NCBI GenBank assembly: GCA_964461025.1
Contig: CAYWSE010000008.1
Coordinates: 10,382 to 74,381, forward strand
Direction of reading: 5' to 3'
DNA from: JAHBVL01 sp964461025
GTDB lineage: Bacteria; Chloroflexota; Chloroflexia; Thermomicrobiales; UBA6265
DNA: 64,000 nucleotides
Under the pieces are notes generated by a model. The model was not told the origin of the DNA. It worked only from the letters and a program-made list of their open reading frames with translations, and did not search any database. Position numbers and translations under genes: made by a program. Each line of letters starts with the position of its first letter. Within the stretch, counting starts at the first letter, position 1. Positions 49,136 through 57,115 of this stretch are shown in pieces.

Positions 49136-51367
49136 TCAGTCGATAGACGCGCTGATGTCGTCGAGTCGTTCAGCAATAAGCTCCGCGATGTGACGCACCT
49201 GGAGTGGTCGGCCCGCCTGATCGCAACCGCCGCGCAAGTGCATGATGCATCCCTGATTATCGGTCACCAGCACGGGCGCGCCAGTCTGCTCGGCCGCGTC
49301 GAGCTTGCGATTCATCAAACGTTCTGCGATCTCCGGGAAATCGAAGCTGAACGACCCGCCGAATCCGCAGCACATCGGGATGTCATCGAGCTCGCGCAGT
49401 TCGCAGCCCATAACATCGGCGAGGAGTCGGCGCGGTTCTTTCTTGAGCACCAGGGCATTCATTCCCTGACAGGAGTCGTGATAGGTCACGGCGACCGATG
49501 CACCAGAGGCGAGTGAACCACTGTCGAGCTTGGCGACATTCTCCAGAAACGAGGTGAAGTCCATGACCTTCGCGGCGAGCTGCTTCGACCGCAGGAGCCA
49601 GGACGGCTCGTTGCGGAAGAGGTGCTGGTAGTCCTGGCTGAGCATCGCCACACAGCTGGCGCTGCCGGAGACGATGTAGTCGGCAGGAAAGCGAGCGAGT
49701 GTCGCTTCGAGAGTGTCGATGGTTTGTCGCGCCATCCGCTTGGCGGCGTCGTCATCGCCCATGTTGCTGGCCGGCAGACCGCAGCAATTGAGCCCCTGTG
49801 GGTAGACCACCCGGACGCCAAAGGTACGCAGCGTGCGGGCGATCGCCTGCCCTTGTTCGGGATAGAGGCGGTCGGTCATGCAACCAGGAAAGAGCGCGAC
49901 GGTCTTCCCCGCGGCGCCGTTGGCGACGACCGGTTGCTTCGCTTCCTCGAACGAACCTTGCGGCGTCAGGTTGCGGAGCGGCTCGTACGCGAGAGCGGGC
50001 AGACTCCGCCAGCTCGTTTGACGGCCGACCTTGGGCAGTTTTCGGGTTCGGATCATCCGGTTGCGGGCGAGGGGACGATCGAGGTACCGGCCCAGATTGG
50101 TCGTGACATCGACCGCATCTGGCCGCGAATAGATCGCCAGGATCATTCGCTTGATCGGCGACAGACCATAAGTTTCCACGACCATCTTGCGGACGTCGAG
50201 AATCTGGCGCGGCAGCGGTATCTCGACCGGGCAGACCATTTCGCAGGCATTGCACGAGAGACAGAGGCTTTGCGGTTTGGCGATCGATTCGAGCCCGTGG
50301 TGAAAACCGGAAACGACCAGACCGATGGCGCCTGAGTAGATGTGCCCAAACACGTGCCCGCTCACCTCGGCATAGGGAGGGCAGACGTTCGAGCAGGCGC
50401 CGCAGCGAATGCAATGCAGCGCCTCGGCAAATTCGGGCATCGAGCGCATCATGCGGCGGCCATTGTCGACAAGGATGATGTGCATTTCGTGCCCAGGAGT
50501 CGGGCCGGTCATGAACGTGGTGTTCACGGTCAGACGCTGACCCGTCGAACTGCGGCCGAGAATCTTCAGCTGGGTCATGGCGTCGTCAAACGTCGGCACC
50601 AGCTTTTCGATGCCGGCGAGCACGATGTGCACCGGCGGCATCGATCCGGAGAGGCGACCATTGCCTTCGTTGGTGACGATCATCACGGTGCCAGTTTCGG
50701 CGATCAGCGCATTGGCGCCGTTCATCCCGACGCCGGCGGTGAAAAAGACTGGCCGGACGGCATCGCGAATCGCCCGGACCTGCTCCGGAATGTCTTCAAG
50801 CGAGACTTTGCGGTCGCCGACGCGATTGAGCAGCGCGCCGACTTCCTGCCGGCCCATATGCAGGGCTGGTCCGACGATGTGGCTGGGTCGTTCGTGCGCT
50901 TGCTGAACGATCCACTCTCCGGCGTCGGTTTCGACGACCTCGATACCGTGATCAGCCAGGGCGTGATTGAGCTCGATCTCTTCAGAGACCATCGATTTCG
51001 ATTTGGCGATCTGCGTGGCGCCGTGTCTTTCGCAGATTTGGCGGACGAGATCGATCGCGTCCTGGGCGGTAGCGGCATGATGGACGTTAACGCCGGCGCG
51101 GTTGGCCATCGATTCGAAGAGTTCGACGAAACGGTCGAGATTGTTGACGACGTGTGTTTTGGTCGATTTGAACTCGGTGCGGAGACGGTCGAATTCGATC
51201 TCGGAGACCGAGCGGTCGCGATTGCCGCGCCAACCGACCTGGAATCCGCCGATGTTCTTGCGGAGGCGAGGATTGGCGATCGCCTGCTGGTAGCGAACCG
51301 CAAACGGCAGCTCGGCGTGCTCGGCGATGCGGTCGTCTTTCCGGCGGAGGAGTCGCGTCGCCACCAT
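49136..51367 (-). CDS. LutB-LutA fusion, iron-sulfur lactate oxidation protein
   Basis: A 743-residue protein. Residues 1-300 are the LutB LUD domain (SKSMVSEEIELNHALADHGI, AETGTVMIVTNEGNGR). Near 317 and 369 are two Cys clusters for [4Fe-4S] centres, CIRCGACSNVCPP and CLSCNACEMVCP. From about 480 follows a LutA/GlcF-like part with two CCG domains: FPGCMTDRLYP ... NCCGLPASNMGD and YHDSCQGMNAL ... MCCGFGGSFS. LutA, LutB and LutC normally are three proteins oxidising L-lactate to pyruvate; here LutB and LutA are one chain. The ATG overlaps the lutC stop by one base (TGATG). Confidence 0.88.
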   Translation of the reverse strand: MVATRLLRRKDDRIAEHAELPFAVRYQQAIANPRLRKNIGGFQVGWRGNRDRSVSEIEFDRLRTEFKSTKTHVVNNLDRFVELFESMANRAGVNVHHAATAQDAIDLVRQICERHGATQIAKSKSMVSEEIELNHALADHGIEVVETDAGEWIVQQAHERPSHIVGPALHMGRQEVGALLNRVGDRKVSLEDIPEQVRAIRDAVRPVFFTAGVGMNGANALIAETGTVMIVTNEGNGRLSGSMPPVHIVLAGIEKLVPTFDDAMTQLKILGRSSTGQRLTVNTTFMTGPTPGHEMHIILVDNGRRMMRSMPEFAEALHCIRCGACSNVCPPYAEVSGHVFGHIYSGAIGLVVSGFHHGLESIAKPQSLCLSCNACEMVCPVEIPLPRQILDVRKMVVETYGLSPIKRMILAIYSRPDAVDVTTNLGRYLDRPLARNRMIRTRKLPKVGRQTSWRSLPALAYEPLRNLTPQGSFEEAKQPVVANGAAGKTVALFPGCMTDRLYPEQGQAIARTLRTFGVRVVYPQGLNCCGLPASNMGDDDAAKRMARQTIDTLEATLARFPADYIVSGSASCVAMLSQDYQHLFRNEPSWLLRSKQLAAKVMDFTSFLENVAKLDSGSLASGASVAVTYHDSCQGMNALVLKKEPRRLLADVMGCELRELDDIPMCCGFGGSFSFDFPEIAERLMNRKLDAAEQTGAPVLVTDNQGCIMHLRGGCDQAGRPLQVRHIAELIAERLDDISASID

Positions 51368-51990
51368 CAGGAACCGCTCCCGGCTGGTGCTTCATCGACG
51401 AAAACGACGACCACGCGACCCGGTCCCTGTACACCGACAGTCAGTGACATCTCAATATCGGCGGTCCGGCTCGGTCCGGTGAGGAGGGTGCTGTAGGCGC
51501 CGCCCGGCCGCTTCGCCTGCGCTCGCAGAAACGCGGCGATCTCATCGAGGCTGGCCAGCAATGTGCAGGTGGGGACGATCACGACCAGATTGAGCGAAAG
51601 CAGCCCGACCGACCGGTTCGCCAGATCGGGTTCAGAGAGGACCACCGAGCCAGTCTCGGCGATGGCGTGCTTTGCCAGAGCAACGCCGAGAGGCGCATCA
51701 CGCGACTCCGCGGGGTCGACAGCGACATCGAACTTCAGGCTGTTCCCTTCAGCGGTCTCGATGAACGCCGCGTCATAGGCCGCTTCGAGCTCGGCTGAGA
51801 TCAACGCGATCTCGGTCCCGATCGCCTCGGCAAGCGTCTGGATGACGCTTTTCGCTTCGGCGACGGTCTCTACACGATGGACATCGACGCCAAGCGGCGC
51901 GATGCGCTCGCTGAAGAGCGCGACGCGTTCGGTCAATTGCTCGGGCGTGACGAGTCTCTCTTCGTGCCGAAGAGCCGACAGATAGTGCAT
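51367..51990 (-). CDS. lutC: LutC-like LUD-domain protein
   Basis: A 207-residue LUD-domain subunit of lactate oxidation. Conserved parts are KHAIAETGSVVLSEPD, SLNLVVIVPTCTLLASLDEI and LLTGPSRTADIEMSLTVGVQGPG. It starts at ATG 51990, 5 nt after the UxaA-type stop; the frame opens at 52056 inside that gene. It is directly followed by the LutBA fusion, translationally coupled. Confidence 0.88.
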   Translation of the reverse strand: MHYLSALRHEERLVTPEQLTERVALFSERIAPLGVDVHRVETVAEAKSVIQTLAEAIGTEIALISAELEAAYDAAFIETAEGNSLKFDVAVDPAESRDAPLGVALAKHAIAETGSVVLSEPDLANRSVGLLSLNLVVIVPTCTLLASLDEIAAFLRAQAKRPGGAYSTLLTGPSRTADIEMSLTVGVQGPGRVVVVFVDEAPAGSGS

Positions 51991-51994
51991 AGGT

Positions 51995-53590
51995 CTAGAG
52001 CATCGCTCCGAGAATCCAGGGGTTGAACTCTTCCTGACCCACCCCGGCGGCTTCACTCTTCGTCTGCTCGCCCGACGCTACTGCGATGATCTTCTCGAAG
52101 ATCTCCTCGCCAAGCTCGTCGAGGGTGATCCCATCGAGCACCTTGCCCGCATTGATGTCCATGTCCGGTTCCTGGTTGGCGTAGAGCGTGCTGTTCGTGG
52201 CGATCTTGATGCTCGGGGCCGGTTTGAAGCCGAACGCGCTGCCGCGACCCGTGGTGAAGCAGATCAATGTGCATCCACCGGCAACCTGACCGGTCGCCGA
52301 GACAGGATCGTAACCGGGAGAGTCCATGTGCACGAAACCGCGATCGGTCACCTGCTCGCCATAGCCGATAACGGCGTTCATCGGCGTCGAACCAGCTTTG
52401 GCCGCCGCGCCGAGTGACTTCTCGTAGATATTGGTCAATCCGCCGAGCTTGTTGCCGGGGGCCGGGTTGTTGTCGATCGTCCCACCGAAGTATTCGGTGT
52501 AATCCTCCCACCACTTGATGCAGTCGAGAAGCTTCTGGGCGACTTCAGGGTTCTTGGCGCGGCGCGTCAGCAGATGCTCGGCGCCGTAGACCTCGGTTGT
52601 TTCACCGAGAACGACCGTGCCGCCCTGCTTGACCAGCAGGTCGCACGCCTTGCCCAGTCCGGGATTGGCAGTGACGCCCGACCATCCATCGGAACCGCCA
52701 CATTGCAGCGCTACAACCAGCTCGGAGACAGGAATCTCGTCACGCTGGTACTTGTTGGCCTCGGGGAGGATCTTTTTCACCGCTTCGATGCCGAGCTCCA
52801 CCGTTTTCAGGAATCCACCGTCCTGCTGAATGGTGATGACCAGCGGGGCATCCTCTTTCATCGGCGTGGCATCGATCATGTCGGTCGGTTGATTGACTTC
52901 GCAGCCGAGACTGAGAATCACGTAGCCGGCGACATTCGGATGGTGAACGGTGCCGGCGAGCGTGCGCTGGAAGATGTAGAGATCGCGCGATCCGATATGA
53001 GCGCCGCAACCGCCCTTGTGCGGCAGGGCGATGACCTCGTCGACATTCGGGTAGTCATCGAGGGCGCCAGGCTGGCGGAAATACTCCGCCACCCGCACGG
53101 TGGCCGAGGATGAGCAGTTGACCGACGCCATGACGGCGACGTAGTTTCGGGTGCCGACGCGACCATCGGGACGGCGGAAACCCTTGAAGGTCCGGCGCTC
53201 CGCTTCCGGCACGTACTCGACCGGAACGTAGTCCGCGCCGAACGCGTAGTCCTTCTCGAAGTCCTTGATGTAGACGTTCTGGGTGTGGACGTGCTGGCCC
53301 TTCTTGATCTCCTTCGACGCGAAACCGATCAGCTGACCATAGCGCATGATGCGGCCGTCGAGGGGGATATCGTGCAGAGCGACCTTATGTCCCGGCGGGA
53401 CCATTTGCGAAACGCGAATGACTTCGCCATCCGGCATCAGGAGCTGCGTTCCAGGAAGCAATGGCACCTTGGCAATGGCGACATCATCGTTCGGTTCGAG
53501 CAGCACGGTCAGTTCGCGCAGCGCAACGGGTTCGGTTGGCGCTTTGGACAGGGTGGCGATGGTATCGGCGCCAGGGACTGTTTGACTCAC
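51995..53590 (-). CDS. UxaA/GarD-family sugar-acid dehydratase
   Basis: A 531-residue full-length enzyme: an N-terminal SAF domain (about 15-110, with VSQMVPPGHKVALHDIPLDG and HVHTQNV) and the C-terminal dehydratase domain (GFRRPDGRVGTRNYVAVMASVNCSSS, ALQCGGSDGWSGVTANP, GLTNIYEKSLGAAAKAG, CFTTGRGSAFG). Family members dehydrate altronate, galactarate or L-fuconate. The frame runs to 53722; the start is a GTG at 53590 decided by GGAGG 6 nt before it. It leads the operon with lutC and lutBA. Compared with 54765-56312 it lacks any inserted segment. Confidence 0.9.
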   Translation of the reverse strand: MSQTVPGADTIATLSKAPTEPVALRELTVLLEPNDDVAIAKVPLLPGTQLLMPDGEVIRVSQMVPPGHKVALHDIPLDGRIMRYGQLIGFASKEIKKGQHVHTQNVYIKDFEKDYAFGADYVPVEYVPEAERRTFKGFRRPDGRVGTRNYVAVMASVNCSSSATVRVAEYFRQPGALDDYPNVDEVIALPHKGGCGAHIGSRDLYIFQRTLAGTVHHPNVAGYVILSLGCEVNQPTDMIDATPMKEDAPLVITIQQDGGFLKTVELGIEAVKKILPEANKYQRDEIPVSELVVALQCGGSDGWSGVTANPGLGKACDLLVKQGGTVVLGETTEVYGAEHLLTRRAKNPEVAQKLLDCIKWWEDYTEYFGGTIDNNPAPGNKLGGLTNIYEKSLGAAAKAGSTPMNAVIGYGEQVTDRGFVHMDSPGYDPVSATGQVAGGCTLICFTTGRGSAFGFKPAPSIKIATNSTLYANQEPDMDINAGKVLDGITLDELGEEIFEKIIAVASGEQTKSEAAGVGQEEFNPWILGAML

Positions 53591-53637
53591 GAGAGTCCTC
53601 CATGCGATCGGGGAAAGATCACGATGTCTAAAGAGAA

Positions 53638-53649
53638 TCCATATATGGA
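53638..53649. promoter_or_regulatory. Palindrome TCCATATATGGA upstream of UxaA-family gene
   Basis: A perfect 12-bp palindrome 48 nt upstream of the GTG at 53590, the position of an operator or upstream activator site. There is no matching -35/-10 pair of good quality. Confidence 0.4.
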
Positions 53650-53766
53650 GGAAGAGTACGCCATCTGGATCGATTCGTTCACGACATTGTGAGGCATCGC
53701 GGGTCCGATGGCTGCAAGCCAACGGCTCTTGAAGTCCACACTAGAGCTAGCACACTCAAGCATTCA

Positions 53767-53868
53767 GTCATTCTGAGCGAAGCGAAGAATCTCTTGTTCG
53801 GAGACCAAACGGCTCTGTGGGATACCTTCCGCTGCGGCGGGAGATCCTTCGCTACGCTCAGGATGACG
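53767..53868. repeat. Dispersed element with terminal inverted repeats, full copy F
   Basis: This copy has the least altered arms: GTCATTCTGAGCGAAGCGAA at the left and CCTTCGCTACGCTCAGGATGAC at the right, with CCGCTGCGGCGGGAGAT between. About 102 bp. Confidence 0.88.
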
Positions 53869-53949
53869 GCCCTTGTTCGAGAGTCCAGATTTTTCGCGCC
53901 ACACTTTAGCGAACGGATTTGAACCGGTATTCGCGTGTCGGAGACTTGT

Positions 53950-54612
53950 TCAAAGCACGCGGTACTTGTTCCAGACCTCGCTGAGGAGAGCGCCTTCTTT
54001 CAGATCGTCGCGGGCGCGGTCTTCGGTGGCGACCTTCTCGAATGCTTTGGCGACGCATTCCTCGGCAACGGCGGAAGGGATGACGGCAATGCCGTCGATC
54101 TCGGCGAAGACGATGTCCCCGGGGAAGACCTTGACCCCTCCGCAGACGATCGGTACGCCATAGTCGACGCACTGCGTGCGACCGGCGGCATCGAAGGGAC
54201 GCGAGCCTGTCGAAAAGGTGGGAAATCCGAGATCGAGAATCTTGCGTGTATCGCGGTGATAGCCGTCCATGACCATGCCGCGCGAGCCGCGACCGAGAGC
54301 CGCGTTGGAGAAGAGCTCGCCCCAATAGGCAGCGGAGGAAAGCCCGCCGGTGGCGATGACGCCGACATTGCCGGGCTGGAGATTGTCGATGGCGGCGATG
54401 ATTTTGGTATATGGCTCCGGCTTCATTTCGTAAATCGGCGCCATGAGAATCGTATGCGCCGTCCCGACGAGCACCTGCCGTGAAGCGGGATCGATCGGCC
54501 GAATCTGCGATTGCATAACCTGATCGCGAAAACCAAGTCCATCGAGAATGTCGGAAATGACAGCGACATAGAGATCGCGGGCCATGCGGTCGAAGAGGTC
54601 AGTGGTTGTCAT
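53950..54612 (-). CDS. RraA-family protein, aldolase/decarboxylase type
   Basis: A 220-residue RraA-fold protein. Conserved blocks are VAVISDILDGLGFRDQVM near the N-terminus, GGLSSAAYWGELFSNAALGRG in the middle, GMVMDGYHRDTRKILDLGFPTF, and CGGVKVFPGDIVFAEIDGIAVIP near the C-terminus. RraA-like enzymes include 4-hydroxy-4-methyl-2-oxoglutarate aldolase and oxaloacetate decarboxylase. In this sugar-acid cluster an aldolase or decarboxylase role is likely, not RNase E control. It is separated from the next gene by a repeat tract. Confidence 0.85.
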   Translation of the reverse strand: MTTTDLFDRMARDLYVAVISDILDGLGFRDQVMQSQIRPIDPASRQVLVGTAHTILMAPIYEMKPEPYTKIIAAIDNLQPGNVGVIATGGLSSAAYWGELFSNAALGRGSRGMVMDGYHRDTRKILDLGFPTFSTGSRPFDAAGRTQCVDYGVPIVCGGVKVFPGDIVFAEIDGIAVIPSAVAEECVAKAFEKVATEDRARDDLKEGALLSEVWNKYRVL

Positions 54613-54632
54613 GTGGGTGGTCCTTCTTGATG

Positions 54633-54772
54633 GGCACTAGGCACTCGGCACTGGGCACTGGGCAGAGAGACTTAGGCACCGCACTTGGCATCCTCCGTCT
54701 GACCCCATGCCTACTTGATTGGATTTGCCCATTGCCGAGTGCCCAGTGCCCAGTGCCCAGTGCCTCAAATAT
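54633..54772. repeat. Inverted arms of (gggcact)-type heptamers
   Basis: GGCACT-based heptamers at 54633-54660 face AGTGCCC-based heptamers at 54738-54767 in opposite orientation, so the arms can pair into a long hairpin around about 80 nt. The unit is the same as in the direct tract at 17935-17976. The right arm enters the stop region of the next gene (54765). Confidence 0.8.
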
Positions 54773-56312
54773 GAAACTCAAAGTGTCCTAACTCCTCGGC
54801 GCGAGTCAACTCGCCGTTGGCGGTGCGGAGCACGGCGTCGAAGATTTCGTTGCCCACATCGGTGAGTGATTTCTCGCCGGTGACGATCGCTCCGGCGTTG
54901 ATGTCCATGTTGTCGCTCATCCGGGCATAGGTTTGCGGATTGCCGCAGACCTTGATCACCGGCACGATACCCGAACCTGTGACTGTACCGCGACCGGTGG
55001 TGAAGACGACCAAGTGAGCGCCGCACGCGGCGAGCTCGGTGACGCCATTCGGATCGCTGATCGTCCCGGCGCCGGTCCAGCCCTCGTCTTCGACATAGAA
55101 GGGTGCCAGCAGGTGGAGTCCAGTGTCTGACGGACGTTCCCACTCTCCGCCATGCAGCACGCTCCTCACCGGAGTCGAACCCGCTTTGCAGACAGCGCCG
55201 AGCGACTTCTCCTCGATCGTCGTCAAGCCGCCTTCGATGTTGCCGGCGCTGATGGCGCGTTGACCGGTGCGCACACCCCAGCGACGAGCGGTGCGGATCG
55301 CCCCGGCAACCTCACCGGCGACCGCCGGCGTCGCTGCCTGCCGGGTCAGGGAACCCTCGCAGCCGAGCAATTCGTTGGTTTCCTCGAAGATGACCGTGCC
55401 TCCGGCCCCAACGATCCGGTCGGATGCCAGACCGAGGGCTGGATTGGCCGCAAGTCCCGAGGTGGTGTCCGATCCACCGCATTCGACACCGACGATCAGA
55501 TCAGCAACGGTGATGTCGCGTCGCTCGAACGGTTCGGACATCAGCGCGCGACCACGAACGACCGCCTGCTCGATGGCGGCGCGGGTGCCGCCCGCCTCCT
55601 GGATCGAGACGAGCGAGACCGGTTTGCCCATTTCGGCGATTGCCTGGGCGATCTGGGGAGCGTCGGTGCATTCGCAACCAAGCGACATGACGAGCACCGC
55701 GCCGACATTCGGATTCGCCGCGAGACGGAGCATCTTCTGCTGCGCATCGGGACTGACCATACAATCCCGCCAGCCGGCGACCACCGCATCATCGAGCTGC
55801 ATGGCGACTCTTCGGGAGACCTCCTCCGCGCAGACGACGGTGAAGAGCACGAGCAGGCGATTGCGGATGCCGACCTGTCCATCGGGGCGAAGATAGCCGG
55901 AGAAACGGAGATTCGGGTCCGAAGTCCGGGGTCCGGAGTCCGAGGCTGCAGGACGCGCCCTTGTCTTCGATGCGCTCGCGGGGGCGGAACGGGCTATTTC
56001 CCATTTCCCAGTTCCTATTTCCCCGTTCCCATCATCGACACTGAGACTCTCGACGTTGTGGACGTGGACGTGGTCGCCGGCGTCAACGTCCGAGGTGGCG
56101 CGGCCGATCGGTTGGCCGTGCTTGATGACATTTGCTCCTGCCGGAATCGATGCAAGCGCGATTTTGTGACCGAGGCGGATCGGCTGGGAGATCGTGACGA
56201 CACCGAGATCGCCATCGATGCCGGACATGCGCGCGGCTCCACGGTCGAGATCGCGAAGCGCCGTGGCGACGTTGTCGGCTGGATGGATGACGAGGATGTC
56301 GGGAGCACTCAT
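54765..56312 (-). CDS. UxaA/GarD-family sugar-acid dehydratase with in-frame repeat insertion
   Basis: A 515-residue enzyme homologous to the one at 51995-53590. The SAF domain is at about 1-90 (ending DHVHVHNVESL) and the catalytic part begins at FSGYLRPDGQVGIRNRLLV near residue 133, with GVECGGSDTTSGLAANPALG, GGLTTIEEKSLGAVCKAGS and FTTGRGTVTGSG following. Between the two domains lie about 40 residues encoded by tandem-repeat DNA (55917-56030), including GNGEIGTGKWEI and ASDSGPRTSDPN. The frame is intact. Start ATG 56312 has no clear Shine-Dalgarno sequence. It ends the rbs operon, 5 nt after the RbsD-type gene. Altronate or L-fuconate are candidate substrates. Confidence 0.85.
   Translation of the reverse strand: MSAPDILVIHPADNVATALRDLDRGAARMSGIDGDLGVVTISQPIRLGHKIALASIPAGANVIKHGQPIGRATSDVDAGDHVHVHNVESLSVDDGNGEIGTGKWEIARSAPASASKTRARPAASDSGPRTSDPNLRFSGYLRPDGQVGIRNRLLVLFTVVCAEEVSRRVAMQLDDAVVAGWRDCMVSPDAQQKMLRLAANPNVGAVLVMSLGCECTDAPQIAQAIAEMGKPVSLVSIQEAGGTRAAIEQAVVRGRALMSEPFERRDITVADLIVGVECGGSDTTSGLAANPALGLASDRIVGAGGTVIFEETNELLGCEGSLTRQAATPAVAGEVAGAIRTARRWGVRTGQRAISAGNIEGGLTTIEEKSLGAVCKAGSTPVRSVLHGGEWERPSDTGLHLLAPFYVEDEGWTGAGTISDPNGVTELAACGAHLVVFTTGRGTVTGSGIVPVIKVCGNPQTYARMSDNMDINAGAIVTGEKSLTDVGNEIFDAVLRTANGELTRAEELGHFEFHI
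55917..56030. repeat. Heptamer tracts inside a coding sequence
   Basis: At 55917-55945 are units GGTCCGA, AGTCCGG, GGTCCGG, AGTCCGA; at 56001-56030 CCATTTC, CCAGTTC, CTATTTC, CCCGTTC. They are of the same types as the intergenic tracts (43952-44038). Net length keeps the reading frame of the dehydratase gene. Confidence 0.75.
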
Positions 56313-56317
56313 TTCGG

Positions 56318-56707
56318 TCAACCAGAAACGACGATGATGTTGGCGTAGGGAACGGAATCGGCTGTGCGAATGGTGGCCCGGCCGGTGGCGGAGAGGCGTT
56401 TGAGGTCGAGATGCGGCATGCGTTGCAGGGGGATGTCTGGTCCGAGCAGCGATTCGAGCTCTTTGACGCGGTCCGGGCTGGCGATGGTCATCTCGTCGGC
56501 AATGACGATGCGGTCGATCGCCCATTCGGCATGGATTGCGGCGAGGACATCGAGAACGGTCGGAATGCCTTCTACGAGCGCGAGATCGATGCGTTCCGGT
56601 CCTTCCGGCACCGGGTATCCCTTGTCGGTGATGGTGAAGTAGTCTGTATGACCGGTGCTGGCCAGCAGATGGGCGAGCGCCGGGTTGAGGATGCCGCTCT
56701 TCTTCAT
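56318..56707 (-). CDS. rbsD: RbsD/FucU-family pyranase (sugar mutarotase)
   Basis: A 129-residue protein. The family pattern is complete: LNPALAHLLASTGHTDYFTI with the catalytic His, DKGYPVPEGPERIDLALVEG, and the C-terminal TIRTADSVPYANIIVVSG. RbsD interconverts pyran and furan forms of D-ribose; FucU does so for anomers of L-fucose. It lies in the same operon as an RbsABC-type transporter, supporting a role on the imported sugar. GGAGGAGC precedes the ATG; the frame extension to 57025 is a repeat artefact. It overlaps the upstream small gene by 4 nt. Confidence 0.9.
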   Translation of the reverse strand: MKKSGILNPALAHLLASTGHTDYFTITDKGYPVPEGPERIDLALVEGIPTVLDVLAAIHAEWAIDRIVIADEMTIASPDRVKELESLLGPDIPLQRMPHLDLKRLSATGRATIRTADSVPYANIIVVSG

Positions 56708-56919
56708 CCCTGCTCCTCCGGAACGTCGAGTCCCCAATAGCCGAAGTAACGGCGGCGCTGGTCGAGGGTAACCTGTTCGCGGAAATCGGGCGCTGGGCGC
56801 TTCAGGAGGACATCGTCCTGCGTCACGCCGACCGCTTCCCAGCCGAGCGCGCCGAGCCGGGCCAATTCCTGGCCGTTTCGGATGTCCGCGAAACGGTAGT
56901 CCCATGCCTGACGGTTCAT
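56704..56919 (-). CDS. Small DUF4177-like protein
   Basis: A 71-residue protein. The N-terminal AWDYRFADIRNGQELARLGA and LGWEAVGV pattern matches the small DUF4177 fold, in which a beta-alpha-beta strand arrangement precedes a GWE motif. No function is known for that family. It starts at ATG 56919 with AGGA 6 nt upstream, and its stop overlaps rbsD (ATGA). It is placed between rbsC and rbsD, so it probably assists the same sugar route. Confidence 0.65.
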   Translation of the reverse strand: MNRQAWDYRFADIRNGQELARLGALGWEAVGVTQDDVLLKRPAPDFREQVTLDQRRRYFGYWGLDVPEEQG

Positions 56920-56937
56920 TGGCGATCCTTTCACGTA

Positions 56938-57115
56938 GGGCATCGACACGGAGGTCGAAGCGTACGGAGCGAGTCGTACGGGCATTGTGCGGGATATTGG
57001 CGTTTATCGCGCAGGGCATCGACACGGAGGTCGAAGCCTACGGGAAAGAAAGAGGTCGAAGCCTTCGGAAAAGAAAACGGCCGTACGCATCGACCTCCGT
57101 GTCGATGCCCTACGA
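56938..57115. repeat. Two direct and one inverted copy of a 23-bp repeat
   Basis: GGGCATCGACACGGAGGTCG with AAG following occurs at 56938-56960 and 57014-57036; the inverse, CGACCTCCGTGTCGATGCCC, occurs at 57091-57110 with GCAT in front. The direct and inverted copies can pair. Each unit also has internal CATCGAC/GTCGA(T) complementarity. The inverted copy runs into the rbsC stop codon (57110-57112). GGTCGAAGCC(T/)TCGG-type fragments lie between. Confidence 0.85.

Larger units (their letters stand above)
53591..53949. other. Intergenic region, 359 bp
   Basis: It carries a TCCATATATGGA palindrome (53638-53649) and a full dispersed element (53767-53868). A 22-codon frame at 53624-53692 on the plus strand has no supporting signal. 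Otherwise no gene is seen. Confidence 0.5.

Noticed and set aside
50342..51496. Plus-strand frame of 384 codons opposite lutBA
   Set aside because: The minus strand has intact iron-sulfur and LUD motifs across the same DNA.
53624..53692. 22-codon frame on the plus strand, starting MSKENPYMEEEY
   Set aside because: It overlaps the palindrome upstream of the UxaA-family gene. No clear ribosome site or relative is known, so it stays uncalled.
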